From Bacteroidota bacterium (GTDB lineage: Bacteria > Bacteroidota > Bacteroidia > Chitinophagales > BACL12), in assembly GCA_016715425.1 (NCBI GenBank), contig JADKAC010000008.1, forward strand, positions 45,001 to 109,000: 64,000 nt of DNA, read 5' to 3'. Made by a program: the position numbers and the translations under genes. The notes under the pieces are model-generated. The model was not told where the DNA came from. It saw nothing but the letters and a program-made list of their open reading frames with translations, and made no database searches. Every line of letters starts with the position of its first letter. Within the stretch, counting starts at the first letter, position 1. Shown here piece by piece: positions 16,215 to 25,200 of the stretch.

Positions 16215-17035
16215 GTAATCATAATAGACAGAAAGTACTGGATAATTTTAGCACAGATTTTAAACTAACCTCTTTTATTAGTCAATTAAATTTGAGTATA
16301 GAAAATCAAGATGAATTGACAGATAGTGTTTCTATTTATATTCCAAACCTTTACACAGCCAATCTTGATTTAAACCCTATCTTTTGTGTAGGTACTGAAT
16401 TAAATTCAGAATTAAATTTAGATTCCTTAAATGATTATATCCCCGGTTGGTATTATACAGAAGATAGTATATATAATGAAATACTATTAAATGAAAATTC
16501 GGCGTTAAGTGAAGAACGAATGGTGATAATATATAATTACCAAAATTCGGAATCTCAATCAGAGGAATCAGGAAATTTAGAAATGACTCAAAACAATACA
16601 TTAAAAGAAGGGAACATTACTACGGCCGTTCCATACATTAACAGCTTTCAGATTGATTATAGATATGAAAGCAGTGGAGACTCTGAATATAATATGCGGA
16701 TTGTCACTGTTTATTCAGGAGGCTATACTACATTAAGTGATAAATATCATATTAAAGATGTTAAGCCCTCCGACATAGGAAATATTATATATGATGATTA
16801 TCAAATGGATTACAGCCCCAGTATATTAAGTCAATATATTGTTTTTTATGAACATGACTGGTATGCACCTTACCAAACGGTTTTTATTAGTGGCGGACCA
16901 TTGGGGTCAGTCGCTATTAAAGTAAGAATGGTAAATAGTAATGAATGGTATCAAAAAGTTTGGTTAGATTTTTCAGGTTCAGCCTGGCAAACTTTTTACT
17001 CAAAAGGTTTTGTCGATATCCATGTTCACTTATAA
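16211..17035 (+). CDS. Hypothetical secreted-type protein, likely continuation of the poly-C lipoprotein
   Basis: A 274-residue ORF without its own signal peptide. It is acidic and rich in Ser, Asn and Tyr, with a C-terminus of alternating aromatic beta-strands (N-E-W-Y-Q-K-V-W-L-D-F-S, A-W-Q-T-F-Y-S-K, V-D-I-H-V-H-L). Its ATG overlaps the stop of the upstream lipoprotein frame (ATGA), and an in-frame stop at 16181 bounds it upstream. Because it looks extracellular but lacks an export signal, it most likely belongs to the lipoprotein upstream, separated by a one-base frame change. Translational coupling is the alternative. Its C-terminus is duplicated in a degenerate copy at 17690-17807. No known domain was recognised. 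Confidence 0.6.
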   Translation: MSNHNRQKVLDNFSTDFKLTSFISQLNLSIENQDELTDSVSIYIPNLYTANLDLNPIFCVGTELNSELNLDSLNDYIPGWYYTEDSIYNEILLNENSALSEERMVIIYNYQNSESQSEESGNLEMTQNNTLKEGNITTAVPYINSFQIDYRYESSGDSEYNMRIVTVYSGGYTTLSDKYHIKDVKPSDIGNIIYDDYQMDYSPSILSQYIVFYEHDWYAPYQTVFISGGPLGSVAIKVRMVNSNEWYQKVWLDFSGSAWQTFYSKGFVDIHVHL

Positions 17036-17045
17036 AATATTTTAT

Positions 17046-17621
17046 ATGAAATACATAATTTTTTCATTTCTTCTATTCGTTTCTCTACAAGGATTTTCAC
17101 AAATAGAAAATCCGAATTTAGAGTTAAATGCCCAATTAGGTATCAGCTATATTCCTGTAGATAATATGGGGGGACTTTTATTAGGATTAAAAGTTGCCAG
17201 ACCTGACGGTAAATTTGGAATTGCTTTTCGCAACGATATAATTCCGGAATATGGTCGCATTTCTTATACAAATAATTCCATTACAAATTATTCACAAAAC
17301 CTTGAGTTAATGGCAATACAAATGAATACCTATTTGGAAGGTATTTATTCTTTGTATTATAAAGTTGATAGAAAAATAAATTTTACATTAGGCTATACAT
17401 GGATTTCTACAGGTGATGGATATTATGGTGTGCCTTCAATACGCTACGAAAAATCAGAAGGATATTGGGGTATAACAACATCAGTGCAATGGAAACCAAG
17501 TTGGTTTATTTTAGAAGTAAGAGGTAATATTAAATTAAGTGAGCCATCACTTACAGGTGGAATGGAACAATTTCCAATTGCCATTGGCTTGTGTTATGAT
17601 TTTAATCCCAAAAGAAATTGA
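17046..17621 (+). CDS. Outer-membrane beta-barrel-like protein, copy 1
   Basis: A 191-residue exported protein. The start at ATG 17046 gives a clean signal peptide (MKYIIFSFLLFVSLQGFS, cut before QIE). The longer frame from 17010 overlaps the preceding ORF and spoils the signal. The mature part has alternating hydrophobic strands with aromatic ends, ending in A-I-G-L-C-Y-D-F, consistent with a small eight-stranded barrel. Motifs shared with the gene at 17819 include Q-L-G-x-x-x-I-P-x-D-N, F-R-N-D-I and S-x-Q-W-K-P-S-W-F-I-L-E. It follows the poly-C lipoprotein ORF by 10 bases, so lipoprotein and barrel are probably co-expressed. Confidence 0.75.
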   Translation: MKYIIFSFLLFVSLQGFSQIENPNLELNAQLGISYIPVDNMGGLLLGLKVARPDGKFGIAFRNDIIPEYGRISYTNNSITNYSQNLELMAIQMNTYLEGIYSLYYKVDRKINFTLGYTWISTGDGYYGVPSIRYEKSEGYWGITTSVQWKPSWFILEVRGNIKLSEPSLTGGMEQFPIAIGLCYDFNPKRN

Positions 17622-17689
17622 TTGTTTAATCTCATCGTATAAGATAAGCAATACAGTAATTGTAATCCTGTATTTTATCTTGCCTATAC

Positions 17690-17807
17690 TCGAATTTAGA
17701 ATGAAAAATTCTAATGAATGGTATCAATGTGTTTGGTTGGATTATTCCGATTCCTCATGGCAGACTTTTATTCTAAAGGCTATTTAGATTTTCATGTTCA
17801 TCTTTAA
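17690..17807 (+). pseudogene. Degenerate duplicate of the 3' end of the 16211 ORF
   Basis: About 118 bases match the last about 110 bases of the gene at 16211: F-R-M-K-N-S-N-E-W-Y-Q-C-V-W-L-D-Y-S compared with V-R-M-V-N-S-N-E-W-Y-Q-K-V-W-L-D-F-S. After Q-T-F the copy has lost one T, so the ending Y-S-K-G-Y-L-D-F-H-V-H-L-stop can be read only by shifting frame. It lies directly before the second barrel gene, in the same relative position as the complete gene before the first barrel. It is a remnant of a tandem duplication of the gene pair. Confidence 0.8.
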
Positions 17808-17818
17808 AACTAAAACTT

Positions 17819-18412
17819 ATGAAAAATATTTTTGGATTAAAACTTTTTGCAGTGTCTTTAGTGATACTCTTTAAAAGTCAAACTCTATTTTCTCAGACTA
17901 CGAATGATAAAATAGTTTTACTACCGCAGTTAGGCGTTACTGTTATACCAATAGATAATAATGGTGGTCTGGCTCTTGGTTTAAAAATCAAGAAATCTGA
18001 TTGCAATCTGGAATTCAGTTTTAGAAATGATATCATGCCTGTTTGGTCACGAAGAAATATAGACACCTTAGGTATTATAAGTTATACAGGACCAATGTAT
18101 TTATCCAAAATTATGATGAATAATTATTTTGATTTTTGGTATAGCTGGCAATATTCAGAGAAAAGATATTTTCTGTTTGGTGCAGGTTTTTCATGGCTCT
18201 CTGATGGCGATACAGGTTACGGCACTCCGGCACGTAGATATTCAAAAGATAACGGGTTTCCTGCAATATCAACAAGCATTCAATGGAAACCATCATGGTT
18301 TATTTTAGAGGCAAGGGCAAATCTTTCTTTACCGGGTGAAGGCACAGATCTTTCAGGCATATGCCAATCATCATTTGTGCTGAGTTTTATTTATGAATTT
18401 TTACCTAAATGA
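17819..18412 (+). CDS. Outer-membrane beta-barrel-like protein, copy 2
   Basis: A 197-residue exported protein with a signal peptide (cut after LFS, before QTT), paralogous to the gene at 17046 over its full length. Shared features include Q-L-G-V-T-V-I-P-I-D-N-N-G-G, F-R-N-D-I-M-P, G-F-S-W-L-S-D-G-D and S-I-Q-W-K-P-S-W-F-I-L-E-A-R-A-N. It ends with the aromatic strand F-I-Y-E-F. The divergence between copies, about half the residues, suggests an old duplication. A decayed upstream partner remains at 17690. Function is unknown; it is probably a small outer-membrane protein. Confidence 0.75.
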   Translation: MKNIFGLKLFAVSLVILFKSQTLFSQTTNDKIVLLPQLGVTVIPIDNNGGLALGLKIKKSDCNLEFSFRNDIMPVWSRRNIDTLGIISYTGPMYLSKIMMNNYFDFWYSWQYSEKRYFLFGAGFSWLSDGDTGYGTPARRYSKDNGFPAISTSIQWKPSWFILEARANLSLPGEGTDLSGICQSSFVLSFIYEFLPK

Positions 18413-18423
18413 TGATTACATCT

Positions 18424-18519
18424 TATAGTTTTCTTATGCGGAAACTATAGAATTTCCTTAAAATATTTTGAGGTATTTTTTCTCTGTGTAACTCAGTGTT
18501 TCTCTGCGCAACTCAGTGT
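18424..18519. repeat. Stem-loop and 20-base tandem repeat at a convergent junction
   Basis: A hairpin TATAGTTTTC / GGAAACTATA (18424-18449) is followed by two copies of a 20-base unit, TTCTCTGTGTAACTCAGTGT (18480-18499) and its two-mismatch copy (18500-18519). The gap separates convergent genes. Words of this CTCTGTGTAACTC type resemble dispersed intergenic repeats. Confidence 0.65.
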
Positions 18520-18546
18520 AATATTTTTTTTAAATAATAAATTTTA

Positions 18547-18876
18547 TTAAGAATTTAATTTTTCATTATTGCGATGTCTTTCTGTATCACGTTGTGTTTT
18601 CTTTTCCAGATTTTTTTGCATTGCTTCTGTAAGATTAATTCCTGTTTGATTTGCTAAACATATTACTATAAATAAAACATCAGCTAATTCATCTGCTAAC
18701 TCTTTTTTTGTATCCGATTCTTTAAAAGATTGCTCGCCATATTTTCGTGCAATTATTCTTGCCACCTCTCCCACTTCTTCAGTGAGCATTGCCATGTTTG
18801 TTAGTTCATTAAAATATCGAACACCGGTTGTGTTTATCCAATTATCAATTTGTTGTTGCGCTTCTTCGATGGTCAT
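18547..18876 (-). CDS. MazG-like nucleotide pyrophosphohydrolase
   Basis: A 109-residue single-domain all-alpha NTP pyrophosphohydrolase. The metal-binding pattern E-E-V-G-E (residues about 28-32) and E-L-A-D-E-L-A-D-V-L (about 59-68) is the E-x-x-E / E-x-x-D signature of MazG/dUTPase-like proteins. They hydrolyse NTPs or dNTPs to monophosphates, cleaning the nucleotide pool. It is the last gene of a minus-strand cluster (GGGPS, rsgA, dtd, membrane protein, mazG-like) with gaps of a few bases. Confidence 0.88.
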   Translation of the reverse strand: MTIEEAQQQIDNWINTTGVRYFNELTNMAMLTEEVGEVARIIARKYGEQSFKESDTKKELADELADVLFIVICLANQTGINLTEAMQKNLEKKTQRDTERHRNNEKLNS

Positions 18877-18880
18877 AGTC

Positions 18881-19513
18881 TTATTCTTTTGTTGAATCAG
18901 GAATTGGTTTTTCTCTTGGTGCAGAACGTATTTCAGAATCCAATCGCTTGAAAGTATTCACCTTTAAAGTATCATTTGGATTTTGATATGCATCCACAAT
19001 TGTATTTATATATTCCGTGTTATTTCTGAATGTGCCGAAGCTGCGATAAATGGTATAACTATCCGTAAATAAAAATCCGGCACCAATTATTAGTGCAAGA
19101 ATACTGCGCACAATTAATGGCTGCATCTGCCACACAAATGCATCTCGGTTATTTTCTTCTTCAATATTTTTATAACTCAGCCATGCAAACATTAAAATAC
19201 CTATCAATGAAAATAATGCTACAATCAGTAATTCCTTATCGCCTTGCAATAAAATAATTCTGCACATAATACCAATTACTATTACAGATATTCCCCATAA
19301 GCCAACAATATAAATTAATCGCACACTGCGGGTAATTCTTTTCTTATCTAAAAATGTAAGCACTCCCGAAGCCAGATAATAAAATGCAAGTGTGCCGAAT
19401 AATAAAATACTTAACCTATCACCGCTTGCACCAAATGTGGGTTTTAAATACACTACCAAAATAGTGAAGAACACCAACAGAATTTCGCCAAAGCGTGTAA
19501 AAAATTTTTTCAC
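18881..19513 (-). CDS. Hypothetical integral membrane protein
   Basis: A 210-residue protein with about six hydrophobic helices (roughly residues 9-25, 33-50, 63-82, 90-108, 130-148 and a shorter one between) and a polar tail of about 55 residues starting near the end of the last helix (Y-R-S-F-G-T-F-R-N-N-T). No family motif was recognised. The ATG overlaps the stop of dtd by four bases (ATGA), and the stop is 4 bases before the mazG-like start, so it is certainly within the same operon. Confidence 0.75.
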   Translation of the reverse strand: MKKFFTRFGEILLVFFTILVVYLKPTFGASGDRLSILLFGTLAFYYLASGVLTFLDKKRITRSVRLIYIVGLWGISVIVIGIMCRIILLQGDKELLIVALFSLIGILMFAWLSYKNIEEENNRDAFVWQMQPLIVRSILALIIGAGFLFTDSYTIYRSFGTFRNNTEYINTIVDAYQNPNDTLKVNTFKRLDSEIRSAPREKPIPDSTKE

Positions 19514-19962
19514 TCTCTATTTTTTGAATCAATAATTATTGTAACCGGTCCATCATTTAAAAGTGTTACTTGCATCACAGCACCAAACTCACCGGTACTT
19601 ACTTTTTTTTGTAATAACAATTCTGTGGCGGTAATAAATTTTTCATACATCGGAATTGCAATGGATGGTTTTGCTGAGCGAATAAATGAAGGGCGATTTC
19701 CTTTTTTTGTAGATGCAAATAATGTGAACTGACTTACAATTAAAATATCGCCATTCACATCTTGCACGCTTAAATTCATCAAACTTTGTTCATCAGAAAA
19801 AATGCGCAGTTGAGTAATTTTTTTTGATAGCCATTCTATGTCTTCTGCATTATCATTTTCTTCAATTCCCAACAGCACAAGTAATCCTTTGCCGATGCTT
19901 GCATCCGCTTTATTTTCAATTGCTACTTTAGCATTTGCCACTCTTTGAATTACTGCCCGCAT
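19510..19962 (-). CDS. dtd: D-aminoacyl-tRNA deacylase
   Basis: A 150-residue enzyme that removes mischarged D-amino acids (and glycine from tRNA-Ala) during translation quality control. It begins with the canonical M-R-A-V-I-Q-R-V. The S-Q-F-T-L motif (residues about 77-81) and the N-R-P-S-F segment (about 90-94) are present, together with the substrate-binding G-x-G-A-V/M loop (E-F-G-A-V-M). Length equals that of other Dtd proteins. The gene starts two bases before the rsgA stop, continuing the operon. Confidence 0.93.
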   Translation of the reverse strand: MRAVIQRVANAKVAIENKADASIGKGLLVLLGIEENDNAEDIEWLSKKITQLRIFSDEQSLMNLSVQDVNGDILIVSQFTLFASTKKGNRPSFIRSAKPSIAIPMYEKFITATELLLQKKVSTGEFGAVMQVTLLNDGPVTIIIDSKNRE

Positions 19963-19963
19963 A

Positions 19964-20890
19964 TCACCATTTCTTTTTTGATTTTACTTCCTCATAAATA
20001 GAAAGATAATTGATATATCTGGAGGGAGCTATTTCTAAATTTTCCAACGCATCTTTCACAGCACAGCCTTCTTCATTAATATGTACACAATTATTAAATC
20101 TGCATTCCAATAAATATTTTCTGAACTCAGGAAAGTAATGGCTGATTTCTTCCGGCTCCATATCTACAGTTCCAAATTCTTTTATACCCGGAGTATCAAT
20201 TATAAATCCACCAAACGATAAAGGCATCATGCGGGCAAATGTAGTGGTATGCATTCCTTTGCCGTGTGCTTTTGAAATTACATCCACACGTAAATTCATT
20301 GCAGGCTCCATCACATTAATTAAAGAAGATTTTCCAACACCGGAATGTCCTGCTATTAATGTTGTTTTATCTTTCAAAATATTTTTTAATTGCAAAATAT
20401 TTAAATCGTCCTTTGCAGAAGTATGCAACACAGTATATCCCGCTTGCTTGTATATATATTCAAATTCAAAAAGCTTTTCTTTATCCTTTGCATTATATAA
20501 ATCGTACTTATTAAAAACAACAACAGCAGCAATACCATACACTTCTGCAGTAAGCAGTAAACGATCAATAAATCCGGTGGAAGTTCGGGGTAATTTTAAA
20601 GCAGCAATAACTAAAACCTGATCAATGTTGGAAGCAATAATATGTTTATGATCTGTTTTATGTGTTGCCTCACGAATGATATAATTTTTACGAGGAAGAA
20701 TCTCTGTAATTACACTTGAACCATCTTCATCACTATCTACTATTACCTCATCACCTACTGCAATCGGATTTGTAAATTTTGATTCCTGCAATCTGAATTT
20801 CCCTTTTAATCTGCAACTGATTATTGCAGAATTATGCAGCATTACTTCATACCAACTACCTGTGGATTGTATAACACGACCTTGTTGCAT
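19964..20890 (-). CDS. rsgA: Ribosome small-subunit-dependent GTPase A
   Basis: A late 30S maturation GTPase of 308 residues. After an OB-fold (residues about 1-70) the circularly permuted G-motifs appear in order: N-K-Y-D (G4, about 127), S-A-K (G5, about 157), G-H-S-G-V-G-K-S-S (G1, about 180-188) and D-T-P-G (G3, about 228). The C-terminal zinc finger is C-R-F-N-N-C-V-H with a following E-G-C. All catalytic elements are intact. It lies 53 bases downstream of the GGGPS gene and upstream of dtd. Confidence 0.95.
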   Translation of the reverse strand: MQQGRVIQSTGSWYEVMLHNSAIISCRLKGKFRLQESKFTNPIAVGDEVIVDSDEDGSSVITEILPRKNYIIREATHKTDHKHIIASNIDQVLVIAALKLPRTSTGFIDRLLLTAEVYGIAAVVVFNKYDLYNAKDKEKLFEFEYIYKQAGYTVLHTSAKDDLNILQLKNILKDKTTLIAGHSGVGKSSLINVMEPAMNLRVDVISKAHGKGMHTTTFARMMPLSFGGFIIDTPGIKEFGTVDMEPEEISHYFPEFRKYLLECRFNNCVHINEEGCAVKDALENLEIAPSRYINYLSIYEEVKSKKKW

Positions 20891-20943
20891 TGTGCAAATG
20901 TAGTCAGCGAATAAAGAAGGTGATTGAAAAAATTAAAATTGAA

Positions 20944-21705
20944 TTAACGGGCGTTAGAAACCGAAACAGAATGTATGGCAAAAGAAATTTCTTTGATAAG
21001 TTGTAAATCTTTTTCAATCGCATTTCCAACAACAATAATATCAGCACCTGCATTACTCAATTCATAAGCAGCTTCGGGAGTTCTGATACCACCACCTACT
21101 ATAATAGGAAGAGAAATATTTTTCCGTACTTCTTTAATCATACTTGCAGAGATATGATTTTTTGCGCCACTTCCTGCATCCATATAAATTAATTTCATTC
21201 CCAATAATTCACCTGCTAAAGCAGTACATATAGCGATATCATTTTTATCGTGCGGTATTGGTAAAGTATTCGAAATATAACTCACAGTGGTTGGTGCGCC
21301 GCCATCTACAAGAATATATCCTGTAGGAATAGCTTCCATACCAGATTTTTTTATGTAAGGTGCAGCAAGCACATGATTACCGATTAATAATTCCGGATTA
21401 CGACCACTTATTAAACTGAGAAATAATAGAGCATCTGCACTTGGGTTGATTTGTTGAATACTCCCTGGAAAAATTATTACCGGAATATTGGAATGTTTTT
21501 TTAAATACTGAATAGTAGTTTCTAAATAACTTCCTACAACCAAACTTCCACCAATAAAAAAATAATCAACACCACTTTCCTTTGCAGATGTAACTATCCT
21601 TTCTAAAATATCAGGAGTTACTTCATCCGGATCAATGAGTACGGCAAATTGCCTGCGACCTTGTTCGCAGTTGCTTTTTAATTGATGTGCAATAGCTGAT
21701 TTCAT
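20944..21705 (-). CDS. Geranylgeranylglyceryl phosphate synthase family protein
   Basis: A 253-residue TIM-barrel prenyltransferase that links a polyprenyl diphosphate to glycerol-1-phosphate. Visible signatures are A-V-L-I-D-P-D near residue 20, F-I-G-G-S near 50, Y-M-D-A-G-S-G-A near 174 and the phosphate-binding V-G-G-G-I-R-T-P near 208. Family members in archaea start ether-lipid synthesis, and Bacteroidota homologues (GGGPS group) are known to have the activity. The exact prenyl length here cannot be read. It is first in the cluster with rsgA and dtd. Confidence 0.88.
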   Translation of the reverse strand: MKSAIAHQLKSNCEQGRRQFAVLIDPDEVTPDILERIVTSAKESGVDYFFIGGSLVVGSYLETTIQYLKKHSNIPVIIFPGSIQQINPSADALLFLSLISGRNPELLIGNHVLAAPYIKKSGMEAIPTGYILVDGGAPTTVSYISNTLPIPHDKNDIAICTALAGELLGMKLIYMDAGSGAKNHISASMIKEVRKNISLPIIVGGGIRTPEAAYELSNAGADIIVVGNAIEKDLQLIKEISFAIHSVSVSNAR

Positions 21706-22255
21706 AAAATTATAATAAGCAAAAATAAGGTAATATATTGTCTCTTACTATTAAATAGAATGAAGTTCAGCCGTATTTGTAACAAGCTAAATGATGATTG
21801 CTTTGCAATTTGCTTTTGATTTGCATTCATACATTTATTTACATTATTATATTTCACACTAAAAAATCATTTGTGTTTTTACATTCACTATTCTATTGAA
21901 AAGTAATGCATGTACTAACTCCATTTTTTTAAAGTAAAATTTAAAAACAAATTGCATCTTCAATCAAACACCAAATTTTTGAATATCTATTTTTCCCCAT
22001 TTACTCAATATATTTCCACAATAAATCAAATAGAATTTTTCACTTCAAATAATAAATATATATATGTGTACAAATCAAATTTAAGCCTGTAATGCATCTC
22101 TCTCTTTATAAACATAGTTGTGTAAAAATGATACTTGTTTTAATACAGTGCAATTAAGTAATTTCGAAAAACCTTTCGGAAAAAACCGGAAGGTTTTATC
22201 ATTTTACAACGAAACACAATAGAAACTATAATTCACCAAAATTCATTTAAACAAT
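21706..22255. promoter_or_regulatory. 550-base divergent spacer with a GC-rich hairpin before nrdJ
   Basis: The gap is AT-rich with no credible ORF. Its one strong element is a hairpin at 22167-22197: AAAACCTTTCGG and CCGGAAGGTTTT form 12 pairs (one G-U) around an A-rich loop, ending in TTTT, about 59 bases before the nrdJ ATG. It could terminate an upstream small RNA or attenuate nrdJ. I looked for a cobalamin riboswitch B12 box, expected for a B12-dependent enzyme, and found none. Confidence 0.5.
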
Positions 22256-25200
22256 ATGGCAAAAAAGGAAACAAAACACAAAGGCTTAGAGATTAATCGC
22301 CACTTTACCCGTGAAGGAATCAGCCCATTCGATATGTATGAATACGAAATGCGTTCATCAGTAATTCGCAACACCACGGGTGATATTGTTTTTGAAATGA
22401 ATAATGTAGAAGTACCTAAATCATGGAGTCAGGTAGCCACAGATATTCTTGCTCAAAAATATTTCCGTAAAGCAGGTGTACCCAAAGAAGATGGCAGCAC
22501 AGGTTCTGAAAGCTCTATTAAACAAGTAGCACATCGTATGGCTAATTGCTGGAAACAATGGGGAGAAGACAATGGATATTTTGCTTCTGCAACAGATGCT
22601 CAAATATTTTATGAGGAAATGGCATTTATGATTGTTGGTCAATATGCTGCACCAAACTCACCACAATGGTTTAATACCGGATTATATTCTTCTTATGGTA
22701 TTAAAGGAAAACCCCAAGGACATTATTATGTAGATCAAAATACAGGTGAAGTAAAAAAATCTACTTCTGCTTATGAGCGTCCTCAGCCACATGCTTGTTT
22801 TATTTTATCAGTGGATGATGATTTGGTAAATCCCGGTGGCATAATGGATTTATGGACTCGTGAAGCCCGCATATTTAAATACGGTTCCGGCGTTGGAACA
22901 AACTATTCAAAAATCAGAGGGGAAAGTGAAAAACTATCAGGTGGTGGAACATCATCCGGTATAATGTCTTTTTTGAAAATTGGAGATGCAGCAGCAGGTG
23001 CTATTAAAAGTGGTGGAACAACAAGACGTGCAGCAAAAATGGTTTGCTTAGATCTGGATCATCCCGAAATTGAATCTTTCATTGATTGGAAAGTAAAAGA
23101 AGAAGATAAAGTGGCTGCATTGATAGCCGCAGGATATTCCAGCGATTATGAAGGAGAGGCTTATCGCACAGTGGCTGGTCAAAATTCAAATAACTCATTG
23201 CGTATTCCTAACAGTTTCTTTAAAGTATTAGAAGAAAATGGTGAATGGGAATTGCTGGCAAGAAGCACAGGCAAACCAATGAAGGAAGTAAATGCAAATG
23301 AATTATGGGATAAAATAGCTTATGCCGCTTGGAGATGTGCAGACCCGGGAGTTCAATTTGACACTACTATTAATGAATGGCATACATGTCCTCAAGACGG
23401 CCGCATCAATGCATCCAATCCTTGCAGTGAATATATGTTCTTAGACAATACAGCTTGTAATCTGGCCTCTTTGAATCTGCGTAAATTCTTTGATAGCGAT
23501 AAACTTATTTTTGATGTACAGTCTTTGGAACATGGTTGCAGATTATGGACTATTGTTCTGGAAATATCTGTATTGATGGCGCAGTTTCCAAGTAAAGAAG
23601 TTGCAAAATTGAGTTATGATTTCCGTACACTGGGTTTGGGTTTTGCCAATATCGGTTCGGTGTTAATGATTTCAGGAATCCCTTATGACAGCGATAAAGC
23701 AAGAGCAATTGCAGGAGCAGTTTCTGCAATCATGACTGGTACTTCCTATAAAACTTCTGCAGAAATGGCTAGTGTTCTTGGTGCATTCCCGGGTTATGAG
23801 CGCAATAAAGCAGACATGATGCGTGTAATGCGCAACCATAGATATGCCGCTTATAATGCAGCAGATAATTATGAAGATTTAGAAATTAAACCAATGGGCA
23901 TTGATCAAAAACTTTGTCCGGATTATATGTTGAAAGCAGCTTGCAATGCATGGGATGGTGCTTTGAAATTAGGTGAGGAATTCGGTTATCGCAATGCGCA
24001 AACAACAGTAATTGCACCTACGGGAACAATAGGTTTAGTTATGGATTGCGATACCACAGGTGTTGAGCCGGATTTTGCTCTTGTTAAATTTAAGAAATTA
24101 TCCGGAGGAGGTTATTTCAAAATAATCAATCAATCCATTCCATTAGCTCTAAAAAATCTTGGTTATAAAGATGAGTCTATTACAGAAATTATAAATTATA
24201 CTAAAGGTATTGGCACTTTAAAAGGCGCACCATATATCAATTATGAAACACTATCTCATAAAGGATTTACAGATGCTGAAATTCTGCATCTGGATAATGT
24301 AGTAAAACATGCATTTGAAATTGGATTTGCTTTTAATATTTATACTATTGGTGAAGTAACCCTACAACGGCTTGGTTTTAAACCTGAACAATACACGGAT
24401 CCAGGATTTAATGTTTTAAAAGCTTTAGGATTTACAACCGAGCAAATTGAATTAGCCAACAAAACTATTTGTGGTACAATGACAATTGAAGGTGCTCCGG
24501 TACTACAGGAAAAACATTATCCGGTATTTGATTGCGCAAACAAATGTGGTAAAACAGGTGTGCGCTATATATTGGCTCAAGGTCATATCAAAATGATGGC
24601 AGCCGTTCAACCATTTATTTCTGGTGCAATTTCGAAAACAATTAATCTGCCGAACGAAACAAATGTGGATGAGATAAAATCTTGTTATAAACTAAGTTGG
24701 GAATTGGGATTAAAGGCAAATGCACTGTATCGTGATGGCAGCAAACTCTCTCAACCATTATCAACAAAGAGCGATACAAAAGAAACTTCAGGAACTGGAG
24801 CTGAACATAACTGGACTGCTGATGAAGTATTGGAAGCAGCTAAATCAATCATTGCATCTTCTAAGGATACAATTTTCAAACGTCAGCTTTCAAGAGTTGT
24901 GGAAAGAAAAAAACTGCCGGCTAAACGCAGTGGTTTTACACAAAAAGCAAAAGTGGGCGGACAAACATTATTTGTAAGAACCGGTGAATATGATGATGCC
25001 ACATTAGGTGAAATATTTATTGATATGCATAAAGAAGGTGCAGCATTCCGTTCGTTGGTAAACTGTTTTGCAATTGCAATTTCTATTGGTTTACAATATG
25101 GTGTTCCACTGGAAGAATTTGTAGATAAATTTACTTTCACCCGTTTTGAACCAAGCGGACCTGTAGATCACCCGAATATTAAGTTCAGTACATCTATTGT

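Noticed and set aside
17539..17787. 82-residue ORF as an independent gene
   Set aside because: Its 5' part is an out-of-frame read of the barrel gene and its 3' part is the decayed duplicate of the 16211 gene.
21900..22100. NrdR box upstream of nrdJ
   Set aside because: The stretch ACTCAATATATTTCCA matches only the left half of the ACACwATATATwGTGT consensus, and no paired second box in phase was found.
21706..22255. Cobalamin riboswitch before nrdJ
   Set aside because: No B12-box-like sequence or compatible stem arrangement could be seen by eye.
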